NCBI GenBank assembly: GCA_014653545.1
Contig: JACWEJ010000002.1
Span: 56,925-120,924, forward strand
Reading direction: 5' to 3'
DNA from: Pelagibacterales bacterium SAG-MED41
GTDB taxonomy: Bacteria; Pseudomonadota; Alphaproteobacteria; Pelagibacterales; Pelagibacteraceae
Length of the DNA: 64,000 bases
In this document: positions 11,185-23,230 of the stretch, piece by piece
Position numbering within the stretch: the first letter of the stretch is position 1
Layout of the letters: every line of letters starts with the position of its first letter
Made by a program: the position numbers and the translations under genes
The notes under the pieces: model-generated
What the model saw: only the letters and a program-made list of their open reading frames with translations
The model's database searches: none
What the model was told of the DNA's origin: nothing

Positions 11185-12476
11185 TGAAAAATGTTGTTGT
11201 AGTAGGTTCACAATGGGGAGATGAAGGAAAAGGTAAAATTGTTGATTGGTTATCTAGTGAAGCAGATGTAGTTGTAAGATTTCAAGGAGGTCATAACGCT
11301 GGCCACACTCTAGTTATTGACAAAAAAGTATTTAAGTTAAGATTACTTCCATCCGGTATTGTAAGAAAAGGAAAAATTTCAGTTCTTGGAAATGGAGTCG
11401 TTATTGATCCTTGGGCGCTATTAAGTGAAATTGAAGAAATCAAAAAACAAGGAGTAGCTGTTAATCCCGAAAATTTTATGATTTCGGAATCCTCCTCACT
11501 AATACTTCCATTTCATCAAGAAATGGATGAAATAAGAGAGGATGCAGCTGGAAAAGGCAAGATTGGTACTACTAGAAGAGGAATAGGACCTTGTTATGAG
11601 GATAAGGTTGGAAGAAGATCAATTAGGGTCATGGATTTGAGATCTGAAAGCAATTTAGATAACAGACTAGAAAATGTATTACAGCATCACAACGCAATTC
11701 GAAAAGGTTTAAATAAAAAAATCTTTGAAAAAAATGAATTAAAAAAAAAATTATTAAAAATTGCTCCAGAAATTTTAAAATTTGCCCAGCCCGTATGGTT
11801 GAAATTAGACCAATTCAACAACGACAGAAAAAAAATACTTTTTGAAGGAGCTCAGGGTATACTTTTAGATGTGGATCATGGCACTTACCCTTTCGTTACA
11901 TCATCAAATACTGTTCCAGCAATGGCTGCAACTGGCTCAGGATTAGGCCCAGATAAGATTAATTATGTGCTAGGTATTACTAAAGCTTATACCACTAGGG
12001 TGGGTAGCGGACCCTTTCCAACAGAACTAGAAAACGACGTAGGAGAAAGTTTAGGGAGAAGAGGAAAAGAATTTGGAACTGTTACTGCTAGAAAAAGAAG
12101 ATGTGGTTGGTTTGATGGAGTACTAGTTAGACAAACAATAAAAATATCTGGAATAAATGGAATAGCCTTAACTAAATTAGATGTATTAGATGAGCTTGAT
12201 GAAATTAAAATGTGTGTAGAATATGAATTAAACGGAAAAAAAATTAATTATTTACCTGCTGCATCTGAAGATCAATTTAAAATAAAACCAATTTATAAGA
12301 CATTTCCAGGATGGAAAACTAAAACAGAAGGTATCAGAAATATAAAAGATCTACCAGAAAATGCAAAAAAATATATTCATTCTCTTGAAGATTTTATTGG
12401 AGCAAAAATATCAAGTATCTCTACAAGTCCTGAAAGAGAAGATACAATTTTAATAGAAGATCCTTTTAATAATTAA
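11184..12476 (+). CDS. purA: Adenylosuccinate synthase
   Basis: [27 protein letters not shown]. Confidence 0.98.
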   Translation: MKNVVVVGSQWGDEGKGKIVDWLSSEADVVVRFQGGHNAGHTLVIDKKVFKLRLLPSGIVRKGKISVLGNGVVIDPWALLSEIEEIKKQGVAVNPENFMISESSSLILPFHQEMDEIREDAAGKGKIGTTRRGIGPCYEDKVGRRSIRVMDLRSESNLDNRLENVLQHHNAIRKGLNKKIFEKNELKKKLLKIAPEILKFAQPVWLKLDQFNNDRKKILFEGAQGILLDVDHGTYPFVTSSNTVPAMAATGSGLGPDKINYVLGITKAYTTRVGSGPFPTELENDVGESLGRRGKEFGTVTARKRRCGWFDGVLVRQTIKISGINGIALTKLDVLDELDEIKMCVEYELNGKKINYLPAASEDQFKIKPIYKTFPGWKTKTEGIRNIKDLPENAKKYIHSLEDFIGAKISSISTSPEREDTILIEDPFNN

Positions 12477-13369
12477 TTTACAGGCAACAAGTTTTTAGAT
12501 TTACTTGCATTGATCATTGATTTTTGTAATTTTTCAAAAGCTTTTGTTTCGATTTGACGAATTCTTTCTCTACTAATCTTGTATTTTTTGCTCAGTTCTT
12601 CTAAAGTTACTGGATTTTCTGAAAGTCTTCTGGCAGTAATAATTTCTTTCTCTCTATCATTTAATATCTTCATTGCGCTATGCAATAATTCTTTTTTATC
12701 ATCATATTCTTGTTTTTGAGAAATAATCAACTCTTGATCTAAGCTATCGTCAACCAACCAATCTTGCCATTCATCTGTCGCACCGCTTTTAATAGGATCG
12801 TTTAATGATTTTTCTTGGCCCATCATTCTTCTGTTCATATTTATAACTTCATGAGAGTCTACGTCCAACCTTTTTGATATTTCATTAACTTGTTCATCTT
12901 TTAAATCTCCATCTTGTCCCGGTGCAATCTGATTTTTAATTTTTTTTAAATTAAAAAAAAGTTTTTTTTGAGCAGTTGTAGTTCCCATTTTAACTAAACT
13001 CCATGATCGCAAGACGTATTCTTGTATTGAGGCTTTTATCCACCACATTGCATATGTGGCAAGTCTAAATCCTTTATCAGGATTAAATTTTTTTACTGCT
13101 TGCATTAAACCTATGTTTCCCTCTGAAATTAATTCATTTACAGGAAGACCATATCCACGGTACCCCATTGCAATTTTAGCAACCAACCTTAAGTGGCTGG
13201 TGACTAATTTATGAGCGGCTTTTAAATTACCACTCTCCTTCCAATTTTTTGCTAACATATATTCTTCCTCTGCATCAAGCATAGGAAATTTTTTAATTTG
13301 AGCTAAATAAATGGATAACCCTCCCACCGAAGGAACTGGAAGACTGCTCATCTTATTTTTTTCACTCAT
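12473..13369 (-). CDS. rpoH: RNA polymerase sigma-32 (heat shock)
   Basis: Sigma-70 family regions 2 and 4 with RpoH-type N-terminus; convergent with purA. Confidence 0.93.
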   Translation of the reverse strand: MSEKNKMSSLPVPSVGGLSIYLAQIKKFPMLDAEEEYMLAKNWKESGNLKAAHKLVTSHLRLVAKIAMGYRGYGLPVNELISEGNIGLMQAVKKFNPDKGFRLATYAMWWIKASIQEYVLRSWSLVKMGTTTAQKKLFFNLKKIKNQIAPGQDGDLKDEQVNEISKRLDVDSHEVINMNRRMMGQEKSLNDPIKSGATDEWQDWLVDDSLDQELIISQKQEYDDKKELLHSAMKILNDREKEIITARRLSENPVTLEELSKKYKISRERIRQIETKAFEKLQKSMINASKSKNLLPVN

Positions 13370-13399
13370 AATTATTAAGTATATATGATATTCATTATT

Positions 13400-14380
13400 T
13401 CAACTGCTTAAATTTTCAAGCAATTTTAATATTTTTTTAAAACTACCTGGTAAATCTGAATTAAAACTCACCCATTTTTTGGTTGAAGGGTGAACAAACT
13501 TTAAAGTTTTAGCATGTAATGCCTGCCCAGATAATTTGTTTAATTTATCAAAAAAATCACTATTAATTTTTTTAAATTTTATATTTTTTTTCCCGTATTG
13601 CTTATCTCCGAGTAAAGAAGTACCCTTATACTTTAGATGAACTCTTATTTGGTGAGTTCTTCCAGTTTCTAAATCGCACTCAATTAAGCTTATTTTAGGA
13701 ATATCTTTTATGTTAAAAACCTTTATCGTTTTATAGTTAGTTATTGCTTTTTTTCCATTAAAATCACTAACAGTCATTAATTGGCGATTTTTTTTATCTC
13801 TGGCGATTAATGTATTAATTTTTCCGTTAAGAGGTCGAACCACTCCCCAAGATAAACATAAATATTTTCTCTTAATCGTATGTTTGCTAAATTGACTTCC
13901 TAAATTTGAATGTGCAAAATTATTTTTTGCTACTACTAATAGCCCACTAGTTTCTTTATCAATTCTATGAACTATACCTGGTCTTAATACTCCGTTCACA
14001 TCAGATAAATTTTCTTTATATTTAAATAGTAAGGCGTTTACTAAAGTATTTTTTTTATTTCCTGCCCCAGGATGAACAACCATTCCTTTAGGCTTATTTA
14101 GGACTAAAATATCTTTGTCCTCAAAAACAATATCTAATTTTATCTTTTTAGGAATAATATTTTGTTCATTATTCTGAATAATTTGGACAGTAATTTGATC
14201 TTTAAATTTTATTTTCGTAGATGGAGAGATAAGAAAATTTTTATTTAATTTTACTTGTTTTCTCTCAATTAATTTTTTTAGGTATGATCTGGTATATCTT
14301 TCGATATTTTCTGTTAAAAAAACATCCAATCTTTTTCCGCTATTTTGTGTATCTACAAAAAATTTAATTGTATTATTCAT
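13400..14380 (-). CDS. rluD: RluA-family 23S rRNA pseudouridine synthase
   Basis: S4 domain plus GIVHRIDKETSGLLVVAK. Confidence 0.9.
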   Translation of the reverse strand: MNNTIKFFVDTQNSGKRLDVFLTENIERYTRSYLKKLIERKQVKLNKNFLISPSTKIKFKDQITVQIIQNNEQNIIPKKIKLDIVFEDKDILVLNKPKGMVVHPGAGNKKNTLVNALLFKYKENLSDVNGVLRPGIVHRIDKETSGLLVVAKNNFAHSNLGSQFSKHTIKRKYLCLSWGVVRPLNGKINTLIARDKKNRQLMTVSDFNGKKAITNYKTIKVFNIKDIPKISLIECDLETGRTHQIRVHLKYKGTSLLGDKQYGKKNIKFKKINSDFFDKLNKLSGQALHAKTLKFVHPSTKKWVSFNSDLPGSFKKILKLLENLSS

Positions 14381-14404
14381 AAATTAATCTAAATTATTAT
14401 CACT

Positions 14405-14482
14405 GCGCCGGTAGCTTCAACTGGATAGAGCGCCGGATTTCGGCTCCGGAGGTTATGGGTTCGACTCCTATCCGGCGCGCCA
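14405..14482 (+). tRNA. tRNA-Arg (anticodon TCG), CCA encoded
   Basis: Acceptor GCGCCGG/CCGGCGC, anticodon arm CCGGA-TTTCGGC-TCCGG, T arm ATGGG-TTCGACT-CCTAT. Confidence 0.95.
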
Positions 14483-14485
14483 AAT

Positions 14486-15298
14486 TTATAAAATCCAATC
14501 TTTAAACATTTTTTTATTTTTAATTATATAATCTGGAAAAGTATTATCTATATTAATCCTTTTATATTCAATTTTTCTATGAAATAAATCTTCACCTGAA
14601 GAAACCTTTTTTTTAATGAAATCGATATTTGTAAATTCTTCATTATTATATTCTTGATGAGCATATGAAACTATTTTATTTTTTATTGACTCAGGATTTT
14701 TTAAAAAACTAAAATGCCATCCACCATTATTAATTAATTGAATATTTCTATTAAAGATTTTCCAAAAAGGTTTTTTTTTTGTTTTAAGATTTCTTAACCA
14801 TTGAGGAGATTTCAAATATTTCTTTTGACATATTTTTGTTCCCGGCCAATAACCGTCAGTTACATTTAGAAGGTTTATTTTGGATTGAAAATTTTTTTGC
14901 AAAAAACATGCATATTTATTTTTGATATTGAATTCATCTAATTTCTTTGGATTTGGTATTTCATCTATATCAGAAATCATTATTAAATCTTCATCATTTG
15001 AGTCTCTATATCCTTTCTCTAATGCATTTCTTTGAAATTGATCTCTTATATGATTTTCATGCCAATTTTTTTTAGCTGATTTAACATTTATTGGTAAATC
15101 ATCAACAACAACATAGCGAATTTTGTCTTTAAATTTAGAAAAATTTTCAATTTTAAAATTTAACTTTTTATCTTTTCCTGAATGCGTCTTAGTTGCTTCA
15201 GCTATTATAAATTTATCTACTCTATGATTTAGAGTATTTAGTCTTATATCTAAAACTAAATCTTCATCAAAATACATGAAACAATCAATTAATTTCAT
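14486..15298 (-). CDS. GT17-like glycosyltransferase (beta-1,4-N-acetylglucosaminyltransferase family)
   Basis: MKLIDCFMYFDEDLVLDIRLNTL..VDKFIIAEATKTHSGK and MISDIDEIP motifs. Confidence 0.8.
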   Translation of the reverse strand: MKLIDCFMYFDEDLVLDIRLNTLNHRVDKFIIAEATKTHSGKDKKLNFKIENFSKFKDKIRYVVVDDLPINVKSAKKNWHENHIRDQFQRNALEKGYRDSNDEDLIMISDIDEIPNPKKLDEFNIKNKYACFLQKNFQSKINLLNVTDGYWPGTKICQKKYLKSPQWLRNLKTKKKPFWKIFNRNIQLINNGGWHFSFLKNPESIKNKIVSYAHQEYNNEEFTNIDFIKKKVSSGEDLFHRKIEYKRINIDNTFPDYIIKNKKMFKDWIL

Positions 15299-15993
15299 TT
15301 TTTTTTAGTTGAGCTAGTAAAACCAAGTTTCTTTTTATTTATATTTTTAGAAGAACAATGCAAGTTAGATCTATCAAATACAAGGAGATCTCCTAATTTC
15401 CAATTAAAAATTAATTCAACTTCTAAACCTTTTAAATTGTTAATATTTTCATGAGTTAAATATTTTTCATAAATCTCTTTATCAAAATTATTATTACCAT
15501 ATAAACCCAAATGCTCTGAGGACCTCTTGTTATAGCCTTTTGCAGAAAGTTCTTTTGGATCAATAGAGAAAGTTGTTGAACATCCATAGAAACGATTTTT
15601 GAAAATTATTGTTTCCCCTTCATCTGACAAAGGTAACAAAGTTTGCTTATAAATTATTTTTTTAAAATCGAATCCAGTATCAACATGGAGTGTAACCGGC
15701 ATATAGCTCTCTTGAAATAATCCCAGACTCGCTGATCCCTCTTTAGTGTCAGGATTGTCCATTTCATAATTACCAATAATTTTTTTTAATTTCAGTTTAT
15801 ATTTATCTTGCAATTCCTTATTAAATTCTATGGACCATTTTTTTTTAATAATTTTTTGTCTTTTGTTATCTATTTCAAGTGGGAGCAAATCATAAAGTTT
15901 TTGAAAAGATTTAATTTCTTCTTCGTCTAAAAAATTATTTACAATAAACGGTTCGCTTTCAAATTTTTTTATTTTTTCAATAAATTGATGCAA
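15295..15993 (-). CDS. Putative 2-oxoglutarate/Fe(II)-dependent oxygenase
   Basis: HVDTG (HxD) and distal FDRSNLHCSS His within a cupin-like layout; 4-nt overlap with the GT17 gene. Confidence 0.6.
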   Translation of the reverse strand: MHQFIEKIKKFESEPFIVNNFLDEEEIKSFQKLYDLLPLEIDNKRQKIIKKKWSIEFNKELQDKYKLKLKKIIGNYEMDNPDTKEGSASLGLFQESYMPVTLHVDTGFDFKKIIYKQTLLPLSDEGETIIFKNRFYGCSTTFSIDPKELSAKGYNKRSSEHLGLYGNNNFDKEIYEKYLTHENINNLKGLEVELIFNWKLGDLLVFDRSNLHCSSKNINKKKLGFTSSTKKK

Positions 15994-16785
15994 CTATTCC
16001 CCCATGTTTATTAAAGTTCCACGTAATTTAGCTCCATTGTATGAACTATAGAATACAATTATACCTATGATAAAATATATAAAAGAAATTATGCAAGCCT
16101 TCAGCACAGCAAAGTAATCAACCAGGTCATCAATTAATATACTTCTCATTTCCTCAAATAAATGAACTAATGGTAGTAATTTTGCTATTAATTGAAGCCA
16201 TTCAGGTAAAATATCAATAGGGTAATAAATACACCCAAGGGGAGCTAAAAAAAATAAACTCGCCCAAGCAATGTTTTCAAAAGAAGGACCGAATCTAACT
16301 AAACCAGAGGTCACTAGAAGACCTAGGGTTACACCAAAAATATATAAAGAGATAAGAAGAAAAACCAATGGTAGACCAATTTTAAAAATTGATACACCAA
16401 ATAGAGGTATAGCTAAAAGAGATGCGGGAACTAAACCAATTAAAGTTCTAATAATCGCAGTAAATGTTAAGGCTGCAATTATTTCATTAATTTTAATTGG
16501 GGCTATAAAAAGATTGGTAAAATTTCTGCTCCAAATTTCCTCAAGAAACATCATATTATAGCTAATACTAGACCTAAATAAAAAATCATATAAAATGGCT
16601 GCACTTAAAATTATGCCTACAGTGTTTTCATAATAAGATGAGCTTAAAGTAAAAAATTTTGAGATAAACCCCCAAAGAAAAATTTGAATTGTTGGCCAAT
16701 AAATTAAATCAAGAATTCTTGGAAAAGATCCTTTTATTAAATAAATATGCCTTAAGCTTAATGCATATATTTTATTCCACTTCAT
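15994..16785 (-). CDS. ABC-2 type transporter permease
   Basis: Multiple TM segments; paired with the ABC ATPase. Confidence 0.88.
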   Translation of the reverse strand: MKWNKIYALSLRHIYLIKGSFPRILDLIYWPTIQIFLWGFISKFFTLSSSYYENTVGIILSAAILYDFLFRSSISYNMMFLEEIWSRNFTNLFIAPIKINEIIAALTFTAIIRTLIGLVPASLLAIPLFGVSIFKIGLPLVFLLISLYIFGVTLGLLVTSGLVRFGPSFENIAWASLFFLAPLGCIYYPIDILPEWLQLIAKLLPLVHLFEEMRSILIDDLVDYFAVLKACIISFIYFIIGIIVFYSSYNGAKLRGTLINMGE

Positions 16786-17506
16786 TCTTGCTCCTAGCTA
16801 TTTTTAAGAAGGTATCTTCAAGATTCTCCCTACCGTGTTTATTTATTAATTCGCCACACGTTCCTTTATCGACAATTTTACCATTTTTCATCATTACAAT
16901 CTTGCTACATAATCTTTCCACTTCTTTCATGTTGTGGGATGCCAATAACATTGTAAGTTCGTTTTTATTTTTATATTGTTCTAAATATTCTCTTACAAAA
17001 TCTCCTACGTCTGGGTCTAAACTTGCAGTTGGTTCATCTAAAAAAAGTAACTTAGGTTTATTAATAAAAGATTTAGCTAGTGAGACTCTGTTTTTTTGTC
17101 CAGATGATAATTCACCAGTTTTTTTATCTAAAAAATTATTTAATTTAAGATCCTCAACTAACTCCTCTATTCTCTCAATTTTATTGCTAACGCCATAAAG
17201 TCTGGCATAAACCTCAAGATTTTGTCTTACAGTAAGTTTTTTTGGTAATTCGATATACGGTGATGCAAAATTCATAAGACTTAACAATTTAATTCTATTT
17301 TTTGGGATAAACTTTATTCCATCTATAAAAATTTCACCCTCAGTTGGAGTTATTAAACCAAGCATCATTCCGATAGATGTAGTTTTTCCACATCCATTAG
17401 GACCTAGAAGACCTAAGGTTTTATTTTTTTCAATCACAAAGCTAATATTGTTTACAGCAACTGTAGATTTAAATTTTTTTACAAGGTTTTTTATTTCTAA
17501 TTTCAT
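16772..17506 (-). CDS. ABC transporter ATP-binding protein
   Basis: Walker A GPNGCGKTTS, signature LSSGQKNR, Walker B LLFLDEPT. Confidence 0.95.
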   Translation of the reverse strand: MKLEIKNLVKKFKSTVAVNNISFVIEKNKTLGLLGPNGCGKTTSIGMMLGLITPTEGEIFIDGIKFIPKNRIKLLSLMNFASPYIELPKKLTVRQNLEVYARLYGVSNKIERIEELVEDLKLNNFLDKKTGELSSGQKNRVSLAKSFINKPKLLFLDEPTASLDPDVGDFVREYLEQYKNKNELTMLLASHNMKEVERLCSKIVMMKNGKIVDKGTCGELINKHGRENLEDTFLKIARSKNEVE

Positions 17507-18460
17507 CTAAGAGTTTGATGCACGTCTTATCCTATCATTAATGGCTATACCAGACCCTTTATTTGGAATTTTTCCTATTTGAATTTTTCTGTAACCTTTT
17601 TTTTTAATTAATCTGAAAATTTTGTATAAATTTGACGCGGCTTCATCCAGGTCTAAATTTTTACTTAAACTAAAAAAATTTTTATTTCTACATTTTTTAC
17701 CTAAATATATAAAAGCGCTTTTTCCATCATGTTTGTTCTGATTAATTAAAACAGGTATTCCAGGTGAATAATGTTTTTCCATCATACCCGGCGATCTATT
17801 TTTTTTTTGATCATAGGAGTTATTTATCTTTAATTTGAGAGTTTTTGCTATTTTGCTTTTATCGATTATCCCTGGCCTTAAGATTTTAGGATCATTTATT
17901 AAATCCACAACTGTAGACTCAATACCGATTTTACACTTTCCGCCATTTAAAATTAAATTTATTTTTTCTTTAAATTCATCATATACATCTTCGGCACTAA
18001 CAGGACTTACCCTTGTTGATCTATTTGCACTTGGCATTGCCAAAGGAAATTTGATTTCTTTTAAAATAGATCTAGCAACTTTATGTTTTGGAAATCTTAC
18101 ACCAACTGTATTTAATCCAGCGCTAGCGTAGGAATGAATTTTAGAATTCTTTTTTTTTTTTAAAATAAATGTGATTGGACCTGGGCAAAATTTTTTATAT
18201 AATTTTTTAAAATATTTATTTAAAACTACATCTTCTTTTGCATAATTGATGTTGTAATAATGAATTATTAGTGGATTTGTTTTAGGTCTACCTTTTAATT
18301 TAAATATTTTTTGAATCGATTTTTTTGAATAGGCATTTCCTCCAAGACCGTAAACTGTCTCTGTGGGTAATCCAATCACTTTACCATTATTTAAATTTTT
18401 AATCGTTTTCTTGAGAATTTTTTTGTTAAAAGTAAATATATTTGAATAGCTATTTTTCAT
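17507..18460 (-). CDS. Threonylcarbamoyl-AMP synthase (Sua5/YrdC family)
   Basis: GLPTETVYGLGG, CPGPITFIL, AMPSANRS. Confidence 0.92.
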   Translation of the reverse strand: MKNSYSNIFTFNKKILKKTIKNLNNGKVIGLPTETVYGLGGNAYSKKSIQKIFKLKGRPKTNPLIIHYYNINYAKEDVVLNKYFKKLYKKFCPGPITFILKKKKNSKIHSYASAGLNTVGVRFPKHKVARSILKEIKFPLAMPSANRSTRVSPVSAEDVYDEFKEKINLILNGGKCKIGIESTVVDLINDPKILRPGIIDKSKIAKTLKLKINNSYDQKKNRSPGMMEKHYSPGIPVLINQNKHDGKSAFIYLGKKCRNKNFFSLSKNLDLDEAASNLYKIFRLIKKKGYRKIQIGKIPNKGSGIAINDRIRRASNS

Positions 18461-18481
18461 AATGTAATTATTATTTAAAAG

Positions 18482-18697
18482 ATGAAAGTAGAAAATATTC
18501 CAGCTGATATAAAAAGTAAATCATTAAAAGAAGCTAAAGATGAAATTGACGCAATTTTAAGTAAATTAGAAAGTCAGGACGTAAATTTAGACGACTCAAA
18601 AAATGACTATCAAAGATTAATTCAACTTAATAATCATATAGACAGATTATTTAAAAAAAAATTTAAAGAAATTTCTAAAAAAAAAAATAATGATTAA
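18482..18697 (+). CDS. xseB: Exodeoxyribonuclease VII small subunit
   Basis: 71-aa protein with XseB-like pattern (AILSKLESQDVNLDDS); precedes ispA-dxs. Confidence 0.75.
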   Translation: MKVENIPADIKSKSLKEAKDEIDAILSKLESQDVNLDDSKNDYQRLIQLNNHIDRLFKKKFKEISKKKNND

Positions 18698-19565
18698 AAA
18701 AAAATTAATTAAAAATGCAAGGAAAGTTGATCAATTCTTAATAAAATTTTTAAAGAAGCAACAACTATCCTTATTAGTAAAACCAATGAAGTACGGAGTT
18801 ATCTCTGGAGGAAAAAAAATTAGATCAACTATAATATTTGATGTTGGAAAAATATTTAATATTAATGAAAAAAAACTTATAAATATTTGTGCAGCAGTTG
18901 AGTGCATTCATTCTTATTCATTGATTCACGATGATTTGCCTTGTATGGACAACGACAATATTAGAAGAGGTAAACCAGCAACACATATTAAATTTGGAGA
19001 AGCTTCGGCTGTACTTGCAGGAAGTTCTCTTCTCACACTAGCTTTTGAAATTATTGCTGATCAAAAATATTTACTAAGTTTTAAAGCGAAGAGTGAAATT
19101 ATTAAATCTTTAGCTACCTGCTCTGGGCATACAGGTATTGCTGGAGGGCAAGAATTAGATTTAAAATTTGAGAATAAAAAAAAAAGAATTAATCAAATTG
19201 TTGATATGCAAAAAAAAAAAACAGGAAAGTTGTTTAATTTTTGTTTATACGCTGTCGGAGTGGTAGCTAAAAAAAATACCAAAGAAAAATTATTTTTAGG
19301 TAATTTAGGAGAAGAAATAGGTTTACTGTTTCAACTAGCTGACGATTTTTTAGACTATAGAGGTTCGAAAAAGGTATTGGGCAAACCAGTCAAAAAAGAT
19401 CATAAAAAAGGTAAGTCAACTTTATTAAATTTAATGGGTGAAAAAAAAGCTTATTTGTTCGCAAATAATTTAAAGAGAAAAATATTGCGTAAATTAGAAA
19501 AACATGGAAAAAGTGCAAAAGAATTAATTAGTACAATTGAGTTTATATTAGAAAGAAAATTTTAA
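18690..19565 (+). CDS. ispA: Farnesyl/geranyl diphosphate synthase
   Basis: DDLPCMDND and DDFLD aspartate-rich motifs; next to dxs. Confidence 0.92.
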   Translation: MIKKKLIKNARKVDQFLIKFLKKQQLSLLVKPMKYGVISGGKKIRSTIIFDVGKIFNINEKKLINICAAVECIHSYSLIHDDLPCMDNDNIRRGKPATHIKFGEASAVLAGSSLLTLAFEIIADQKYLLSFKAKSEIIKSLATCSGHTGIAGGQELDLKFENKKKRINQIVDMQKKKTGKLFNFCLYAVGVVAKKNTKEKLFLGNLGEEIGLLFQLADDFLDYRGSKKVLGKPVKKDHKKGKSTLLNLMGEKKAYLFANNLKRKILRKLEKHGKSAKELISTIEFILERKF

Positions 19566-21484
19566 TGGGCAGACTTATTAAACAAATAAACTTTCCAGCC
19601 GATTTAAGAAAATTTAAAAAAGAAGATCTTAAACAAATATCTGAAGAGTTAAGAGATGAATTAATAGATGTAGTTTCTGAGACCGGTGGACATTTAGGAG
19701 CAGGACTAGGAGTAGTTGAATTAACAGTAGCTTTACATTATGTGTTTGATACTCCAAAAGATAAATTAGTTTGGGATGTAAGTCATCAATGTTACCCACA
19801 CAAGATAATTACTGGACGAAGAAATAGAATTAAAACTCTTCGTAAGGGTGGAGGACTATCTGGGTTTACAAAACGAACCGAAAGTGAGTTTGATCCTTTT
19901 GGAGCAGCGCATAGTTCAACTTCTATTTCTTCAACTCTCGGTATGGCTGTTGCAAAAAAATTATCGAATAATAATAATAATGTAATAGCAGTTATTGGGG
20001 ATGGAGCTATGAGTGCTGGGATGGCATACGAAGCCATGAATAATGCTGGAGCTTTAAAATCAAAATTAATAGTTATTTTAAATGATAACGATATGTCAAT
20101 TGCTAGACCTGTCGGAGCAATGAGCAAATATTTAGCTAAACTTTTGTCCGGTAAATTATATTTTAGTCTTAGAGAGACATTGAAAATGATAATTTCGTCT
20201 TTTTCAAAAAGATTTAGTCAAAAAGCAGGAAAAGCAGAAGACTTACTAAGAAATATTGTTACGGGTGGTACATTATTTAGTGAGCTAGGTTTTTATTATG
20301 TCGGTCCAATAGATGGACACGACGTAGAAAATTTAGTTCAAATATTTGAAAATGTAAAAAATTCTAATCATATAGGCCCAGTGTTAATTCATGTCAGAAC
20401 TCAAAAAGGAAAAGGTTATACACCTGCCGAAGTGTCGGGAGATAAATATCATGGTGTATCTAAATTTAATGTAAGCACTGGAGAGCAAGCAAAATCAAAA
20501 TCTAATATTCCATCATATACAAAAGTTTTTGCAGAAACATTAATTAAACATGCTGAGCAAGACACTAAAATTGTCGGTATTACAGGTGCAATGCCGTCTG
20601 GAACTGGGATCAATTTATTTGAGAAAAAATTCCCAGATAGATCTTTTGACGTAGGAATAGCAGAACAGCACGCAGTTACTTTTGCCGCTGGTTTAGCTAC
20701 AGAGGGTTATAAACCTTATGCAGCAATTTATTCTACTTTTCTTCAAAGGGCTTATGATCAAGTAGTTCATGATGTTGCTTTACAATCATTACCTGTGAGA
20801 TTCGCTATAGACCGCGCAGGATTAGTTGGTGCCGATGGCCCAACTCATGCCGGCTCATTTGACATTACATACCTTTCAACCTTACCTAATTTTATTGTTA
20901 TGGCAGCGAGTGACGAGGCTGAACTTGTGAAAATGATAAATACTTCAGTAAATATAAATGATCGTCCCTCAGCTTTTAGGTATCCAAGAGGAAATGGCAT
21001 TGGAATTGAATTACCTTCTATTAATGAAACTCTAATAATTGGAAAAGGTAGGGTAATCAAAGAGGGAAAAAAAGTAGCTTTACTTAATTTTGGCACAAGG
21101 TTGGAAGAATGTAAAAAAGCTTCAGATCTGCTTTTAAAAAAAGGAATAGATTGCTCAATTATTGATGCAAGGTTTGCAAAACCATTGGATGAAAAATTAA
21201 TAATAGAATTAGCCTCTAATCACGAAGTCTTAATAACAATTGAGGAAGGTTCCATAGGGGGGTTTGGTTCTCATGTAATGCAATTTTTGTCAGAACGAGG
21301 TGTATTTGATAGAGGCTTGAAGTTTAGATCTATGATTTTGCCAGATATTTTTATTGATCAAGATACTCCAGAAAAAATGTATGAGACTGCTGGTCTAGAT
21401 AGTTTATCTATAGCGAATAAAGTTAAAGAAACTTTAAACTCAAATATAATTTTAGCTAAAAATAAAAATAAAATTTCTAATTAA
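19565..21484 (+). CDS. dxs: 1-deoxy-D-xylulose-5-phosphate synthase
   Basis: Transketolase-like TPP motifs ([18 protein letters not shown]), [13 protein letters not shown]. Confidence 0.97.
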   Translation: MGRLIKQINFPADLRKFKKEDLKQISEELRDELIDVVSETGGHLGAGLGVVELTVALHYVFDTPKDKLVWDVSHQCYPHKIITGRRNRIKTLRKGGGLSGFTKRTESEFDPFGAAHSSTSISSTLGMAVAKKLSNNNNNVIAVIGDGAMSAGMAYEAMNNAGALKSKLIVILNDNDMSIARPVGAMSKYLAKLLSGKLYFSLRETLKMIISSFSKRFSQKAGKAEDLLRNIVTGGTLFSELGFYYVGPIDGHDVENLVQIFENVKNSNHIGPVLIHVRTQKGKGYTPAEVSGDKYHGVSKFNVSTGEQAKSKSNIPSYTKVFAETLIKHAEQDTKIVGITGAMPSGTGINLFEKKFPDRSFDVGIAEQHAVTFAAGLATEGYKPYAAIYSTFLQRAYDQVVHDVALQSLPVRFAIDRAGLVGADGPTHAGSFDITYLSTLPNFIVMAASDEAELVKMINTSVNINDRPSAFRYPRGNGIGIELPSINETLIIGKGRVIKEGKKVALLNFGTRLEECKKASDLLLKKGIDCSIIDARFAKPLDEKLIIELASNHEVLITIEEGSIGGFGSHVMQFLSERGVFDRGLKFRSMILPDIFIDQDTPEKMYETAGLDSLSIANKVKETLNSNIILAKNKNKISN

Positions 21485-22563
21485 CTACACTGCGCTCTGT
21501 GCATTAATAGATGATCCAGTAAAACACAATTAATCATTGCTTCACCAATTGGTACCGCTCTAATACCTACACAAGGATCATGTCGCCCTTTAACAGAAAT
21601 TTTTGTATTTTTGCCTTTTTTATCTATAGTTTCACGACTCGTTAAAATCGACGAAGTTGGTTTGACTGCAAAAGATGCAACAATATCTTGTCCAGATGAA
21701 ATTCCCCCAAGAATTCCTCCAGCATGATTTGTTTTAAAATTTATTTTTCCAGATTTTTTTCTTATTTCATCAGAATTTTCTTCACCACTTAAGTATGCAG
21801 CATTCATACCTGAACCAATATTTACACCTTTCACTGCGTTAATACTCATTAAAGCTGCAGCTATATCAGTATCTAGTTTTGAATAAATAGGTGCTCCCAA
21901 ACCAATTGGAATTCCTGAAGCTCTTAACTCAATTACCGCTCCACAAGAGGATCCTGCTTTCCTTACAGCTAGAAGATATTTTTCCCAAAGCTTTACAGAC
22001 TTTTTATCAGGGCAGAAAAAAGGATTTTTTCTTATTTCAGTGTCTTTCCAATTTGTCTTATCACATGACATTAAACCTAATTGTGTTACAGCTCCGATTA
22101 CATTAAATTTATTCCCAATAATTTTTTTTAAAACGATGCGGGCAACTGCTCCCGCCGCTACTCTGCTTGCAGTTTCTCTTGCTGATTGGCGCCCACCCCC
22201 TCTAAAATCTCTAATGCCGTACTTTTTAAAATAAGTATAATCAGCATGACCTGGTCTAAATTTATTTTTTATAGACTCATAGTCTCTAGATTTTTTATCT
22301 TCATTATAAATAATTATCGAAATAGGAGTACCTGTTGTTTTACCCTCAAAGACTCCAGATAAAATAATAGCTTTATCAGGCTCTTTTCTTTGAGTTGTGA
22401 ACTTAGATTGTCCTGGTCTTCTTCTATCCATGTCAGCTTGAATATCTTTTTCTGATAAAGGAATATTTGGCGGACAGCCATCAATTACGCATCCAATAGC
22501 TGGGCCGTGGGACTCACCCCATGTCGTAAACCTAAATATTTTTCCAAAAGTATTAAAAGACAT
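21481..22563 (-). CDS. aroC: Chorismate synthase
   Basis: [34 protein letters not shown]. Confidence 0.97.
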   Translation of the reverse strand: MSFNTFGKIFRFTTWGESHGPAIGCVIDGCPPNIPLSEKDIQADMDRRRPGQSKFTTQRKEPDKAIILSGVFEGKTTGTPISIIIYNEDKKSRDYESIKNKFRPGHADYTYFKKYGIRDFRGGGRQSARETASRVAAGAVARIVLKKIIGNKFNVIGAVTQLGLMSCDKTNWKDTEIRKNPFFCPDKKSVKLWEKYLLAVRKAGSSCGAVIELRASGIPIGLGAPIYSKLDTDIAAALMSINAVKGVNIGSGMNAAYLSGEENSDEIRKKSGKINFKTNHAGGILGGISSGQDIVASFAVKPTSSILTSRETIDKKGKNTKISVKGRHDPCVGIRAVPIGEAMINCVLLDHLLMHRAQCS

Positions 22564-22597
22564 AGATATTTAATGTATAGATTATTTTAATAAATAT

Positions 22598-23230
22598 ATG
22601 AATCAAAAAAATGGCAAAAATTCATTGGGATTAGATAGTTGTTTTGAAGACTTAGATAATCCAATAGATTTATTCAAAAAATGGTTTGAGAAGGCAAAAG
22701 AGACTGAAATTAACGATCCGAATGCTCTAGCAGTGGCCACTTCAAATAAAAATAATCAACCTAATGTAAGAATGGTTTTACTTAAAGGTTTAAGCGATAA
22801 AGGATTTGTCTTTTATACAAATTTTAACAGCAAAAAAGGTGGTGAGCTAAAAGAAAACCAGAAAGCATCAATCTGTTTTCATTGGAAAAGTTTAAGACGC
22901 CAAGTAAGGGTAATTGGAAAAGTAGAAGAGGTTTCCAAAAAAGAGGCAGATGATTATTATAATTCAAGACCTTACAAAAACCGAATTAGCGCTTGGGCTT
23001 CTTCACAATCCCAAATTTTAGATAAAAGAGAAACTTTTTTAGATAAGATTAAAGAATTTGAAAAAAAATATCCTGATGAAAATAATGTTCCAAGACCTCC
23101 TCATTGGTCTGGCTGGAGAGTTTTACCTGACGAAATAGAGTTTTGGGTTGATGGCGAGGGTAGAATTCACGAAAGATTAAATTATAAAAATAATAATGGT
23201 AAATGGAATAAGGAACTTCTTTATCCTTAA
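22598..23230 (+). CDS. pdxH: Pyridoxamine 5'-phosphate oxidase
   Basis: RMVLLKG..GFVFYTNFNSKKGGEL, C-terminal RIHERL..W. Confidence 0.95.
   Translation: MNQKNGKNSLGLDSCFEDLDNPIDLFKKWFEKAKETEINDPNALAVATSNKNNQPNVRMVLLKGLSDKGFVFYTNFNSKKGGELKENQKASICFHWKSLRRQVRVIGKVEEVSKKEADDYYNSRPYKNRISAWASSQSQILDKRETFLDKIKEFEKKYPDENNVPRPPHWSGWRVLPDEIEFWVDGEGRIHERLNYKNNNGKWNKELLYP

Noticed and set aside
16689-17198. 169-aa plus-strand ORF across the ABC transporter genes
   Set aside because: Spans two real opposite-strand genes with canonical ABC motifs; shadow ORF.
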